Assembly (NCBI GenBank): GCA_007132365.1
Contig: SLOS01000215.1
Coordinates: 1 to 5,985 of the forward strand
Direction: 5' to 3'
Length of the DNA: 5,985 nucleotides
DNA from: Bacteroidales bacterium
GTDB taxonomy: Bacteria; Bacteroidota; Bacteroidia; Bacteroidales; PUMT01
Shown here: piece by piece, positions 1 through 5,985 of the stretch
Numbering within the stretch: position 1 is the first letter of the stretch
How the letters are laid out: each line of letters opens with the position of its first letter
The notes under the pieces: generated by a model
Told to the model about the DNA's origin: nothing
Seen by the model: only the letters and a program-made list of their open reading frames with translations
The model's database searches: none
Made by a program: the position numbers and the translations under genes

Positions 1-109
1 CCTGTTTTTATCATAATTCTTGATTTTAATGTCTTGATATTGAAATAATTGCAAAGCCAGAAATGAAATAAGTTTAATTTCAGAGTTGAACCATTTCACA
101 CCTTTTCAG

Positions 110-2023
110 TTATCTCCAATTTCTTTTTGCTTTCTGGCCAACCGGGATTAAGCTGGCAATAACACCGGACACGATGCCAACCAGAAGTGATCCCGGCAGA
201 ATATAAAGAAAACTGGGGCCCGGTGTCGCGAAAAACAGTTCCCAGAATGCTATTAATACAGAAGCTGTTATGCTTGCTACAGTGCCGAACCATGCCCCGA
301 AAACAGTAGCCCAGGGAACAAACATAGCCATGAAGAACATAATGAACAAGGGGGCAGTCAATAAATTTGATACACGCATTGTCACTTCAATCAAATTACC
401 GGGCACAATGTATATATACGAACTTAAAGCCACTACCATTATACCAACCCCTATTGTTGATATTTTGGCTGTCTTGAGTTGTCCGGCAGCTGTCAAACCC
501 TTTTTCCGGTACCTTTTTACAAAATCTTCTGTAACTACAGCGCTTGAAGAATTTACACCAGATGAAAGACTTGACATGGCGGCAGCCATCAACCCTGCGA
601 TGACAAGACCGGCAACCCATGCAGGTAATGATGTAATGATGAATTGCGGCAAGAGCTGATCAGCATTGGCAATAACAGACATGCCATCTTGTAGCATATG
701 CGGATTGTTCCTGTAATATGCGAGTAAGGTAAACCCGAGAAAACTGAGAAAAATCAATACTACAGTATTTGCGATGAGAGATGTGCCCAATACTTTACGT
801 GCAGTTTTCGGATCGCGCATTGAAAGGAAACGTTGCAGTGACATCTGATCTGAACCGTTTGTGGCAATCCACCATATAAGAACCGATAAAAAATACCAGC
901 CGAAAGTGCGTGTCCCTTCGGTTTGGAACCCCCAGCGTGCCGGCTCCCAGTGTTCCGCCCACTCTCTGGGCCACCACTCACCAATGCCCCCCAGATTAAT
1001 TGTTATCATAATCATGACAAGCAACGCTCCCCCGAAAAGAATAAAAGATTGTATTGCATCAGTCATAACAACTGCCCGTATTCCACCCATCGAAGTATAT
1101 ATCAGTGTAATGATCCCCAGAATTACACATATCAATGGTGTCATGTCCGGATCCAGGCCCAATAAAGGGATGAGCACGACATCTGCCGTTGCATAGATTA
1201 TCAATGCCATCCACAGCAATCTGAGCGATAAAAAGAGCAGGCTGCTCAGAATGCGGATACTGGTGTCAAAGCGTCTTCCCAGAATTTCATATGCGCTGGT
1301 GACCCGTAACCGCATAATGAAAGGAATAAAAAACCATCCAACGACAAAGTAAACAACCGGAAAGGCCAGGAGCTGGCCAAACAACATTGGCCCGTTTTTT
1401 ATAATTTCCCCGGGTATTGCCAGATAGGTGATAGTGCTCAGCAGGGTTGCAAACAATGAAAGACCGACAAAACCGGATTTCATCTTGCCTCCGCCAAGAA
1501 GATAATCCTCAGCAGATTTAGTGCGACGCATATAATAATAACCTACACCAATCATCCCGCTTAAGTATAAACCTATTACCACCCAGGATAACCAACGCAT
1601 TTTGTGAGGCGCACGTCTTTCTATTCGTAAAATGGCATTGGCTGCTTCAATCCTGATACCCGGATCAGGATGATCCAGCAGGGTTAACAAATAGGGAACA
1701 TCCTCATTTGTACCTGTATCTGCTATGTTAATTAACTCCCTGGCTTTACCGGTTAGCCTGGCCTGCTGCTTTTCGCCTTTAATATCGCTGTATTTCTCCA
1801 GTTCTTCATCCGTCAATTGATAACCAAGTGACAGCAGATATTTTGCTGCTTTTGCTTCATAATTATCATCATTGCCCTCCAGGGCTTCATACAAAACATG
1901 GAGGCTTTTCTCACGATGCTTATTTGTAATTTCCTGCACACCCTGGTTACCATCTTTGCCGGACAAAGACGAGGAGAACAATAACAAGGGAATCAAAATA
2001 AACCATCTGCTCGTTAAATTCAT
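110..2023 (-). CDS. Sodium:solute symporter (SSS family) with secreted HEAT-like N-terminal domain
   Basis: A 637-residue inner-membrane transporter of the SSS/SGLT family, expected to couple Na+ entry to uptake of a sugar or related organic solute. Residues 1-22 look like a signal peptide (Arg6, then a hydrophobic stretch ending LSG). Residues 23-142 are hydrophilic and helical, with a HEAT-like unit near 108-136 (DVPYLLTLLDHPDPGIRIEA). The transporter core starts at about 144. Its first helix is followed by MRRTKSAEDYLLGGG, typical of SSS proteins, and the positive residues there place the N-terminus outside. Other family marks are SMGGIRAVVMTDAIQ at 311-325 and AAAMSSLSSGVNSSS at 480-494, where Ser484/Ser485 match the vSGLT Na2-site serines. 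About 13 membrane segments are visible. The start is supported by AAAGGTG five bases upstream. It is the last supported gene of the operon, 36 bases after the kinase. The family call is firm; the substrate is unknown, with an amino-sugar derivative inferred from the neighbours. Confidence 0.93.
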   Translation of the reverse strand: MNLTSRWFILIPLLLFSSSLSGKDGNQGVQEITNKHREKSLHVLYEALEGNDDNYEAKAAKYLLSLGYQLTDEELEKYSDIKGEKQQARLTGKARELINIADTGTNEDVPYLLTLLDHPDPGIRIEAANAILRIERRAPHKMRWLSWVVIGLYLSGMIGVGYYYMRRTKSAEDYLLGGGKMKSGFVGLSLFATLLSTITYLAIPGEIIKNGPMLFGQLLAFPVVYFVVGWFFIPFIMRLRVTSAYEILGRRFDTSIRILSSLLFLSLRLLWMALIIYATADVVLIPLLGLDPDMTPLICVILGIITLIYTSMGGIRAVVMTDAIQSFILFGGALLVMIMITINLGGIGEWWPREWAEHWEPARWGFQTEGTRTFGWYFLSVLIWWIATNGSDQMSLQRFLSMRDPKTARKVLGTSLIANTVVLIFLSFLGFTLLAYYRNNPHMLQDGMSVIANADQLLPQFIITSLPAWVAGLVIAGLMAAAMSSLSSGVNSSSAVVTEDFVKRYRKKGLTAAGQLKTAKISTIGVGIMVVALSSYIYIVPGNLIEVTMRVSNLLTAPLFIMFFMAMFVPWATVFGAWFGTVASITASVLIAFWELFFATPGPSFLYILPGSLLVGIVSGVIASLIPVGQKAKRNWR

Positions 2024-2028
2024 TTTTT

Positions 2029-2035
2029 CACCTTT
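2029..2035 (-). promoter_or_regulatory. Ribosome binding site of the symporter gene
   Basis: AAAGGTG on the minus strand, five bases before the ATG at 2021-2023. It fixes the start of the symporter and hence inclusion of its signal peptide and extracellular domain. Confidence 0.7.
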
Positions 2036-2059
2036 AATATCAAAAAGTTTCAGAATATT

Positions 2060-3451
2060 TCAATTACTGTTTTTCCGGGAAGGCTTTACAATTTCCTTAA
2101 ATTTAACCCATTGTTCAACTATTTCATTCCAGCCACCCATTGCTCCAGATCCCGATGCACCAATCATGGCCGCGCCCATACATGCAGTTTCATGAGAATT
2201 TGGAATATAAAAATCCGTTCCAAGGGTATCAGCCTTAATCTTCACCCACAGCCTGCTTTGGGCTCCACCTCCGGTGGATACTATTGCGCCCTGAAAACCG
2301 GGGGTTTTAATTACTCCGGTTAAATGTTTCAGGCTCAAAGCTGTCGATTCAAGAATGGCCCGCACAAAATGGCCGTGCCCGTGCACAGGTCTGATATTAA
2401 GGAAGCCTTCCAGATCAGTGTACCTGGAAGCAGAAGGTTTTGCAACCAGTCCCAGACATCCGGGTTCGACCTCTTTTGCCATTTCCAGTAATTCCGGGAT
2501 ACTTAAATCAGATGCATACTTTTTCTGATACCACTCCAGAGAATGTGCACCATTATCATTAAAGGCCATCCGGAAATAGTGCTTGTCTGATAATCCCGGA
2601 GCAAAGAAGATGTTCGGCCGGGGAGAATAACCTTCAGCGTATGCAACACAAGATAATACGGTTCCTGTTGATTCACACAAATTTCCATTTTGTGTGAGAC
2701 CGCTGCCAATAGCTGAACAATGATGATCCAATCCTCCCAGGTAATAATCAATTCCTGAAGCAAGCCCTGTGAGTTCAGCGCCATCATCAGTCAGCTGACC
2801 AGCATATGTGCCTGTCCTTTTTGGAACAGGCAGAAAGGATGAATCCAGATCAAGTATCTCCAGTGACTTATCCCACCATTGACAGCTGGTGATATCAAGT
2901 AAACCTGTCATTGCTGCCGTACTTGCATCTGACAGTTTCCGGGCTGTGAGAGAAAAAGTCAGATAGTCCGATATACTCAGGATACTTCCAACGCGCTCCC
3001 AAACTTCCGGATGCATTTTTCTGAACCAGTTAATTTTGGAAATGGTGAACTGCCGGTCCGGAGTAATCCCAAGTCCGGTTATCCGGTTAAAATCAGCCCT
3101 GCTTCCCAGTGCTTCAATACGGGCATCATTTTTTTCCGCCCTGTTATCAGGCCAGAGTATAAATGAAGTCAGCGGCACATTGTCCCTGTCCAGCAGAATA
3201 AAGCTGTTTGCCTGTGAAGAGTAGGATACAGCAGTTATTTGGCCCGGAATAATCCCGGCATCCTGAAGAGCTTCTTCAACGCATGCATGCAGCGTACTCC
3301 AGAAAACATACAGATTCAGCTCGCAAATTGTGTTATTCTCTGTTTCAGTTTTTACGTACTTACGCCCTGACCCCCTGAGCTTACCTGTTTTATCAAACAA
3401 TCCTGCTTTAAAATAACTGGTGCCCAGATCAATTCCCAGAAAAAACCCCAT
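2060..3451 (-). CDS. FGGY-family carbohydrate kinase
   Basis: A 463-residue cytoplasmic sugar kinase that would transfer the ATP gamma-phosphate to a sugar, ketose, polyol or related hydroxyl; the length is normal for FGGY kinases (about 450-520). The N-terminal actin-like domain opens with the phosphate-binding motif GIDLGTSYFKAGLFD (6-20), followed by LWPDNRA (99-105), which resembles the LWxDxRA segment of xylulokinases, and SDASTAAMTGLLDI (174-187). Asp242 in GGLDHHCSAIG (239-249) matches the catalytic base. CESTGTVLS (259-267) and STGGGAQSRLW (392-402) are the C-terminal nucleotide-binding motifs, so the enzyme looks complete and active. The ATG directly abuts the TAA of the upstream amidase gene, with AGGAA five bases upstream inside that gene, which suggests translational coupling. 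The overall style is xylulokinase-like, but nothing in the operon points to xylulose, so no symbol is given. Amino-sugar routes normally use ROK-type kinases, which makes the FGGY choice notable. Confidence 0.93.
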   Translation of the reverse strand: MGFFLGIDLGTSYFKAGLFDKTGKLRGSGRKYVKTETENNTICELNLYVFWSTLHACVEEALQDAGIIPGQITAVSYSSQANSFILLDRDNVPLTSFILWPDNRAEKNDARIEALGSRADFNRITGLGITPDRQFTISKINWFRKMHPEVWERVGSILSISDYLTFSLTARKLSDASTAAMTGLLDITSCQWWDKSLEILDLDSSFLPVPKRTGTYAGQLTDDGAELTGLASGIDYYLGGLDHHCSAIGSGLTQNGNLCESTGTVLSCVAYAEGYSPRPNIFFAPGLSDKHYFRMAFNDNGAHSLEWYQKKYASDLSIPELLEMAKEVEPGCLGLVAKPSASRYTDLEGFLNIRPVHGHGHFVRAILESTALSLKHLTGVIKTPGFQGAIVSTGGGAQSRLWVKIKADTLGTDFYIPNSHETACMGAAMIGASGSGAMGGWNEIVEQWVKFKEIVKPSRKNSN

Positions 3452-4789
3452 TTAGTTTCCTGTTTTTAGTAATTTGATTGTTTCTTCCACCAGTAAATCT
3501 CCTGCAGAATAATGAAAGATTGAGTTTGATGCCTCATACAATCCTTTTTTTTCAGCCTCTTCCGTAGCAATGTATCCCTGTAACTCCCCATTGGCGATAG
3601 TAATTAAAAAAATATTGTAGAAATGTTTCTTCAATTTCAGTACATATTCAACAAATATTTCACCAGGCCATGCGGCAAGGAACCACGGGCCGATTTTAAA
3701 AACCTGGATTTCAGCAGGCAAACATGAATCATAAGCAGTTTCGAGCTCCCCTTTCTCAGCCAACCGGGAAAGATAAAGTGATTCCTCGGCACCAAACCAG
3801 TTAACTTCAGACGTCCGTATCTCCTTCAGATCTTTTGATGACTTTCTTAATTGTTCCAGCTGATTGAATACCCTGTCCCGGTATGCTCTTGCATTTCTTA
3901 CATCCGGGAATTTACGCCTTGGCAGATCAATAAATTTCCGGAAGGATGAGACCGGAACTTCCGTGGAAAACTCAACTCCATCCATTATTTTAGATCCTGC
4001 AGCTTTGGCAATTATGCCGCCTATCCGGCGCGCTTCTTCAAAGGTGTTGGCTCTGGTTACATGTCTGGGACTTTGATTTCCTGCAGCTCCTGTAAAATAC
4101 AAAACAGGGCATTCACATTTTAAATAATCTTTCTGCAGAATTTCTCTGGTAAAAGAGGGAAAATCACCGCTATACAACCTGGAATCTTCATGCAGCACTG
4201 TTGGGTGCATATTGCATACCAGCAGGCATGCTAAAAACTCCTTATCAGGTTTTCTTATAAAAAGCACAGGTATTTCCATGTCGGCCGGACCTGAAGGGTC
4301 ATACCGGTTGGTGCCTGCACCGGTTCCATCGGCCAGTATAAATCCTGCCTGTGCTGAAGTAGCATTGCTGAAAGCCTTACACGCTGCTTCTATTGTTTTG
4401 CCTTCCATGTATTTGACATATTCAGGATCCGGTCCGGGTATAACCGGATCGTTTCCATCTATTACAGAAGCAACCGTAACCGGACCTGAATGTGTATGTG
4501 TTGCAGCTACCATTATTTTAGATACAGGGATGCCGGTGTTTTCAGCAATAATTTTCCGAATTCGCGAAACAGATGATTTACTGAGGTAAATTAAATCGTT
4601 TGAAATCAGCAGTGCCTGCTCAGCCCCATTGGCAAGGTATAATGCAGAACTAAGCAAACAGTCATGCACTCCCTCACTCATTCTTTCAGCAAAAGGGTAA
4701 CCGTAAAGGAATTGGGAACCAGTTGGAGTGATATTGGTTGTGGCTGCTCCTGCAAACAGCCCTTTTGCTATATTGCGATGGTCATTCAT
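3452..4789 (-). CDS. Neutral/alkaline ceramidase N-terminal-domain protein, probable cytoplasmic Zn-dependent amidase
   Basis: A 445-residue protein matching the catalytic domain of neutral/alkaline non-lysosomal ceramidases, Zn enzymes that hydrolyse an N-acyl amide bond. It opens with LFAGAATTNITP (11-22), the usual family start. By motif comparison with the Pseudomonas aeruginosa enzyme the active site is complete: His98 and His100 in ATHTHSGP (96-103), His195 in CNMHPTVLH (192-200), Ser240 in GAAGNQSPRH (234-243, the nucleophile position), Glu377 in WPGE (374-377) and Tyr406 in GYIATEE (405-411). It differs from secreted ceramidases in having no signal peptide and no C-terminal immunoglobulin-like domain, so it is expected in the cytoplasm and is unlikely to act on extracellular lipid. 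It starts 17 bases after the NagB-fold gene, without a clear Shine-Dalgarno motif. Lying between sugar-phosphate enzymes and a kinase, it may deacylate a small N-acyl amine or amino sugar; that substrate is inferred. The family call is firm, the activity is not. Confidence 0.88.
   Translation of the reverse strand: MNDHRNIAKGLFAGAATTNITPTGSQFLYGYPFAERMSEGVHDCLLSSALYLANGAEQALLISNDLIYLSKSSVSRIRKIIAENTGIPVSKIMVAATHTHSGPVTVASVIDGNDPVIPGPDPEYVKYMEGKTIEAACKAFSNATSAQAGFILADGTGAGTNRYDPSGPADMEIPVLFIRKPDKEFLACLLVCNMHPTVLHEDSRLYSGDFPSFTREILQKDYLKCECPVLYFTGAAGNQSPRHVTRANTFEEARRIGGIIAKAAGSKIMDGVEFSTEVPVSSFRKFIDLPRRKFPDVRNARAYRDRVFNQLEQLRKSSKDLKEIRTSEVNWFGAEESLYLSRLAEKGELETAYDSCLPAEIQVFKIGPWFLAAWPGEIFVEYVLKLKKHFYNIFLITIANGELQGYIATEEAEKKGLYEASNSIFHYSAGDLLVEETIKLLKTGN
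3457..3461 (-). promoter_or_regulatory. Ribosome binding site of the kinase gene, inside the upstream gene
   Basis: AGGAA on the minus strand, within the last codons of the ceramidase-like gene and five bases before the kinase ATG (3449-3451). The upstream stop and the start form TAAATG with no gap. Ribosomes ending the upstream gene would sit over this site, so coupled translation is likely. Confidence 0.65.
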
Positions 4790-4806
4790 ATAATTGTTGT
4801 GGCAGA

Positions 4807-5751
4807 TCAGTAACCCTTGTTCCAGTCCGGCTCAATATTTTGTGCTATTGTTTCCGATACATACACATCTGTTCTCAGAGTTTGCAGTATTGATTCCGGA
4901 ACAAGCGGTGTTACCGGCCCATGTAAAACAAGACGGGATATGAACCGCTGCCAGGAAGTGGTTGTTCCGTGAACAGTAATGGCATGAAAATCCAACCTGT
5001 GTTTTGCGTTTATCACTTCAGCAGGTCCGATAGTTGCAGATTTGGGAGGAACGGCAGCAAGGTTGCCACTTTTCCCGAAACTGCCATGCAATGAATTCTG
5101 AGCAATAGTGAATGGGCTGAGAGTGCAGATCCTTGCACTCATTTTTTTCCATTCATCCAGGTCTGCCATAAATTCGGGAGCATCCGGTTCGATAAATGCG
5201 AGATGACCGGTCCATCCGGGTCCGCTGTAACAGATATCTGCTCCACCGGCATCTTCAATCATTTTACCATAGTGATTCAGATTGCTATTGGTAAATCCTG
5301 TTATCTGATTTCTGGGCGGCCTTAATTTCTCATCAATTTCATAATAGAAATATTTTAACATAGCGTTTGTAAAACCAAACTGCCAGTTTTCGGGTGCTAT
5401 GTTGCCGTTTTCATCAGCATACTCATCCATGGCAAAAGCATATACATTTCTGCAGTCAATATTGCATGCATTGATCAAACGTGCCACGAACCGGTAATCC
5501 GGGAAGGGATTAGGCAGTATCATCACTAACTTTTCACCTGTATCTGCAGAATGTTTTATTCTTTTAAACATATCGGCAATAAAAATGTGTGATACATCTG
5601 AATCCGATACAACGTTTATTTTGAAACCGGGATTGGAATGGCTTTCAATATCCTCTCTTTTAATACTCAATACCCTTTCAATTTCTGTTTTATCTTTATA
5701 GGGAACCCATTCTGAAGGGTTGAATTCGAATAAGTTGTTGTCGTTGTTCAT
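4807..5751 (-). CDS. Divergent NagB-fold protein (glucosamine-6-phosphate isomerase/deaminase-like)
   Basis: A 314-residue cytoplasmic protein of the glucosamine-6-phosphate deaminase/6-phosphogluconolactonase superfamily, longer than E. coli NagB (266), mainly through about 45 extra N-terminal residues. Recognisable marks are AMDEYADE (107-114), aligning with the NMDEY motif whose Asp72 is catalytic in NagB, and GPGWTGHLAFIEP (177-189), aligning with GVGNDGHIAFNEP. His183 and Glu188 match NagB His143 and Glu148, but Thr181 stands where Asp141 should be. The phosphate-binding elements also differ: the LPTGGTP loop is LPNPFPD (79-85), the NSRFF arginine is Leu221, and the GSQKA lysine is replaced in HGTTTSWQ (261-268). 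Ordinary GlcN6P deaminase activity is therefore doubtful, although its position directly after a nagA-like gene supports an amino-sugar role. No Shine-Dalgarno motif precedes the ATG; the leader is A/T-rich. The fold is fairly sure, the reaction open. Confidence 0.82.
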   Translation of the reverse strand: MNNDNNLFEFNPSEWVPYKDKTEIERVLSIKREDIESHSNPGFKINVVSDSDVSHIFIADMFKRIKHSADTGEKLVMILPNPFPDYRFVARLINACNIDCRNVYAFAMDEYADENGNIAPENWQFGFTNAMLKYFYYEIDEKLRPPRNQITGFTNSNLNHYGKMIEDAGGADICYSGPGWTGHLAFIEPDAPEFMADLDEWKKMSARICTLSPFTIAQNSLHGSFGKSGNLAAVPPKSATIGPAEVINAKHRLDFHAITVHGTTTSWQRFISRLVLHGPVTPLVPESILQTLRTDVYVSETIAQNIEPDWNKGY

Positions 5752-5760
5752 TTGAATAAG

Positions 5761-5783
5761 TTTTGAATATTCGTATTACAAAA
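5761..5783 (-). other. Imperfect AT-rich inverted repeat between the nagA-like and NagB-fold genes
   Basis: In the transcript sense, TTTTG-T-AATA and TATTCAAAA can pair as nine base pairs with one bulged T around a CGAA loop. It occupies most of the 37-base gap and ends nine bases before the NagB-fold ATG. It has no U-tract after it, so it is not a standard terminator. It may affect mRNA processing or translation start, but AT-rich DNA yields such repeats by chance. Confidence 0.3.
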
Positions 5784-5788
5784 AGGTA

Positions 5789-5985
5789 TTACTGTTTATA
5801 AAAACAATCACCGCCAATCCAGGTTTGCACTACATTTAACTGCTTGTCAAGTATTACAAAATCAGCATCGTAACCTTTTATTATCTGGCCTTTTCTGTGT
5901 CCGGCGCCTGTCACCTCAGCCGGATTGGTGCTGACCAGCCTGATTGCTGACGGCAAATCCAGTTCCAGCCAGCTTACAGCATTTC
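5789..5985 (-). CDS. nagA: N-acetylglucosamine-6-phosphate deacetylase-like amidohydrolase, C-terminal end (partial)
   Basis: The last 64 codons and the stop (TAA, 5789-5791) of a gene running off the right edge; its start lies outside the window. The encoded end contains STNPAEVTGAGHRKGQI, then KGYDADFVILD, then LNVVQTWIGGDCFYKQ. This is the standard C-terminus of metal-dependent amidohydrolases (NPA, KGxIxxGxDADxVxLD), and the following LNVVxTxIGG pattern is closest to NagA, which removes acetate from N-acetylglucosamine 6-phosphate in the cytoplasm. The catalytic metal ligands are upstream and cannot be checked. A gene for a NagB-fold protein follows after 37 bases in the same direction, which is the usual neighbour of nagA. 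The main alternative is another amidohydrolase sharing this C-terminal pattern, such as a dihydroorotase- or dipeptidase-like enzyme. The superfamily is sure, the NagA assignment likely. Confidence 0.82.
   Translation of the reverse strand, partial: NAVSWLELDLPSAIRLVSTNPAEVTGAGHRKGQIIKGYDADFVILDKQLNVVQTWIGGDCFYKQ

Noticed and set aside
1..14. Possible start of another minus-strand gene (ATG at 12-14, reading M-I-K-T)
   Set aside because: Only 14 bases remain in the window and there is no convincing ribosome binding site, so it cannot be told from chance.
64..82. Short inverted repeat after the symporter stop (TGAAAT, 7-base loop, ATTTCA), a possible terminator
   Set aside because: The stem is only six AT-rich base pairs and the following bases (TTTCTGG) are not a real U-tract. 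The operon may continue beyond the left edge, so a terminator here is not supported.
270..659. 129-codon plus-strand open frame opposite the symporter
   Set aside because: It is antisense to a well-supported membrane-protein gene, has no recognisable domain or ribosome binding site, and its composition is what antisense of transporter codons gives.
2503..2787. 94-codon minus-strand open frame overlapping the kinase gene in another frame
   Set aside because: The kinase frame carries the catalytic Asp and nucleotide motifs through this region; the alternative frame has no domain and is a shadow.
4212..4589. 125-codon plus-strand open frame opposite the ceramidase-like gene
   Set aside because: It lies fully inside a gene with complete active-site motifs, on the other strand, with no family resemblance.
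4807..5751. Calling this gene a standard glucosamine-6-phosphate deaminase (nagB)
   Set aside because: The Asp141, Arg172 and Lys208 equivalents and the phosphate loop are replaced, so only the fold-level assignment is supported.

Overview
The window holds the 3' part of one polycistronic-looking operon. All genes lie on the minus strand, so it is transcribed from right to left. Five genes can be supported: the C-terminal end of an amidohydrolase that looks like N-acetylglucosamine-6-phosphate deacetylase (nagA-like, cut by the window edge at 5985); a divergent NagB-fold protein; a cytoplasmic neutral-ceramidase-type amidase; an FGGY carbohydrate kinase; and a sodium:solute symporter with a secreted helical, HEAT-like N-terminal extension. 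Intergenic gaps are 37, 17, 0 and 36 bases, which fits a single transcript. No rRNA, tRNA, CRISPR array, insertion sequence or phage gene is visible. No promoter is visible; it probably lies beyond the right edge.

Organism: the moderately AT-rich DNA, this gene content and the style of the symporter suggest a Gram-negative bacterium of the Bacteroidota/FCB or PVC (Lentisphaerota, Planctomycetota, Kiritimatiellota) sphere. This is inference from family flavour. Two genes have clear Shine-Dalgarno motifs (AAAGGTG, AGGAA) and two do not, so ribosome-binding sites do not settle the phylum.

How the genes may work together: the symporter would import a sugar-like solute with Na+, the FGGY kinase would phosphorylate it, the NagA-like enzyme would remove an N-acetyl group, and the NagB-fold protein would isomerise, deaminate or otherwise process the product. 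This resembles amino-sugar catabolism, but three parts do not match the textbook GlcNAc route. The kinase is FGGY rather than ROK type. The NagB-fold protein has lost its phosphate-binding residues and one residue of the catalytic triad while keeping others. A second, Zn-dependent amidase with all key ceramidase residues and no signal peptide sits in the middle. Together they suggest a catabolic route for an unusual N-acylated amino sugar or related amine. The substrate cannot be told from sequence alone.
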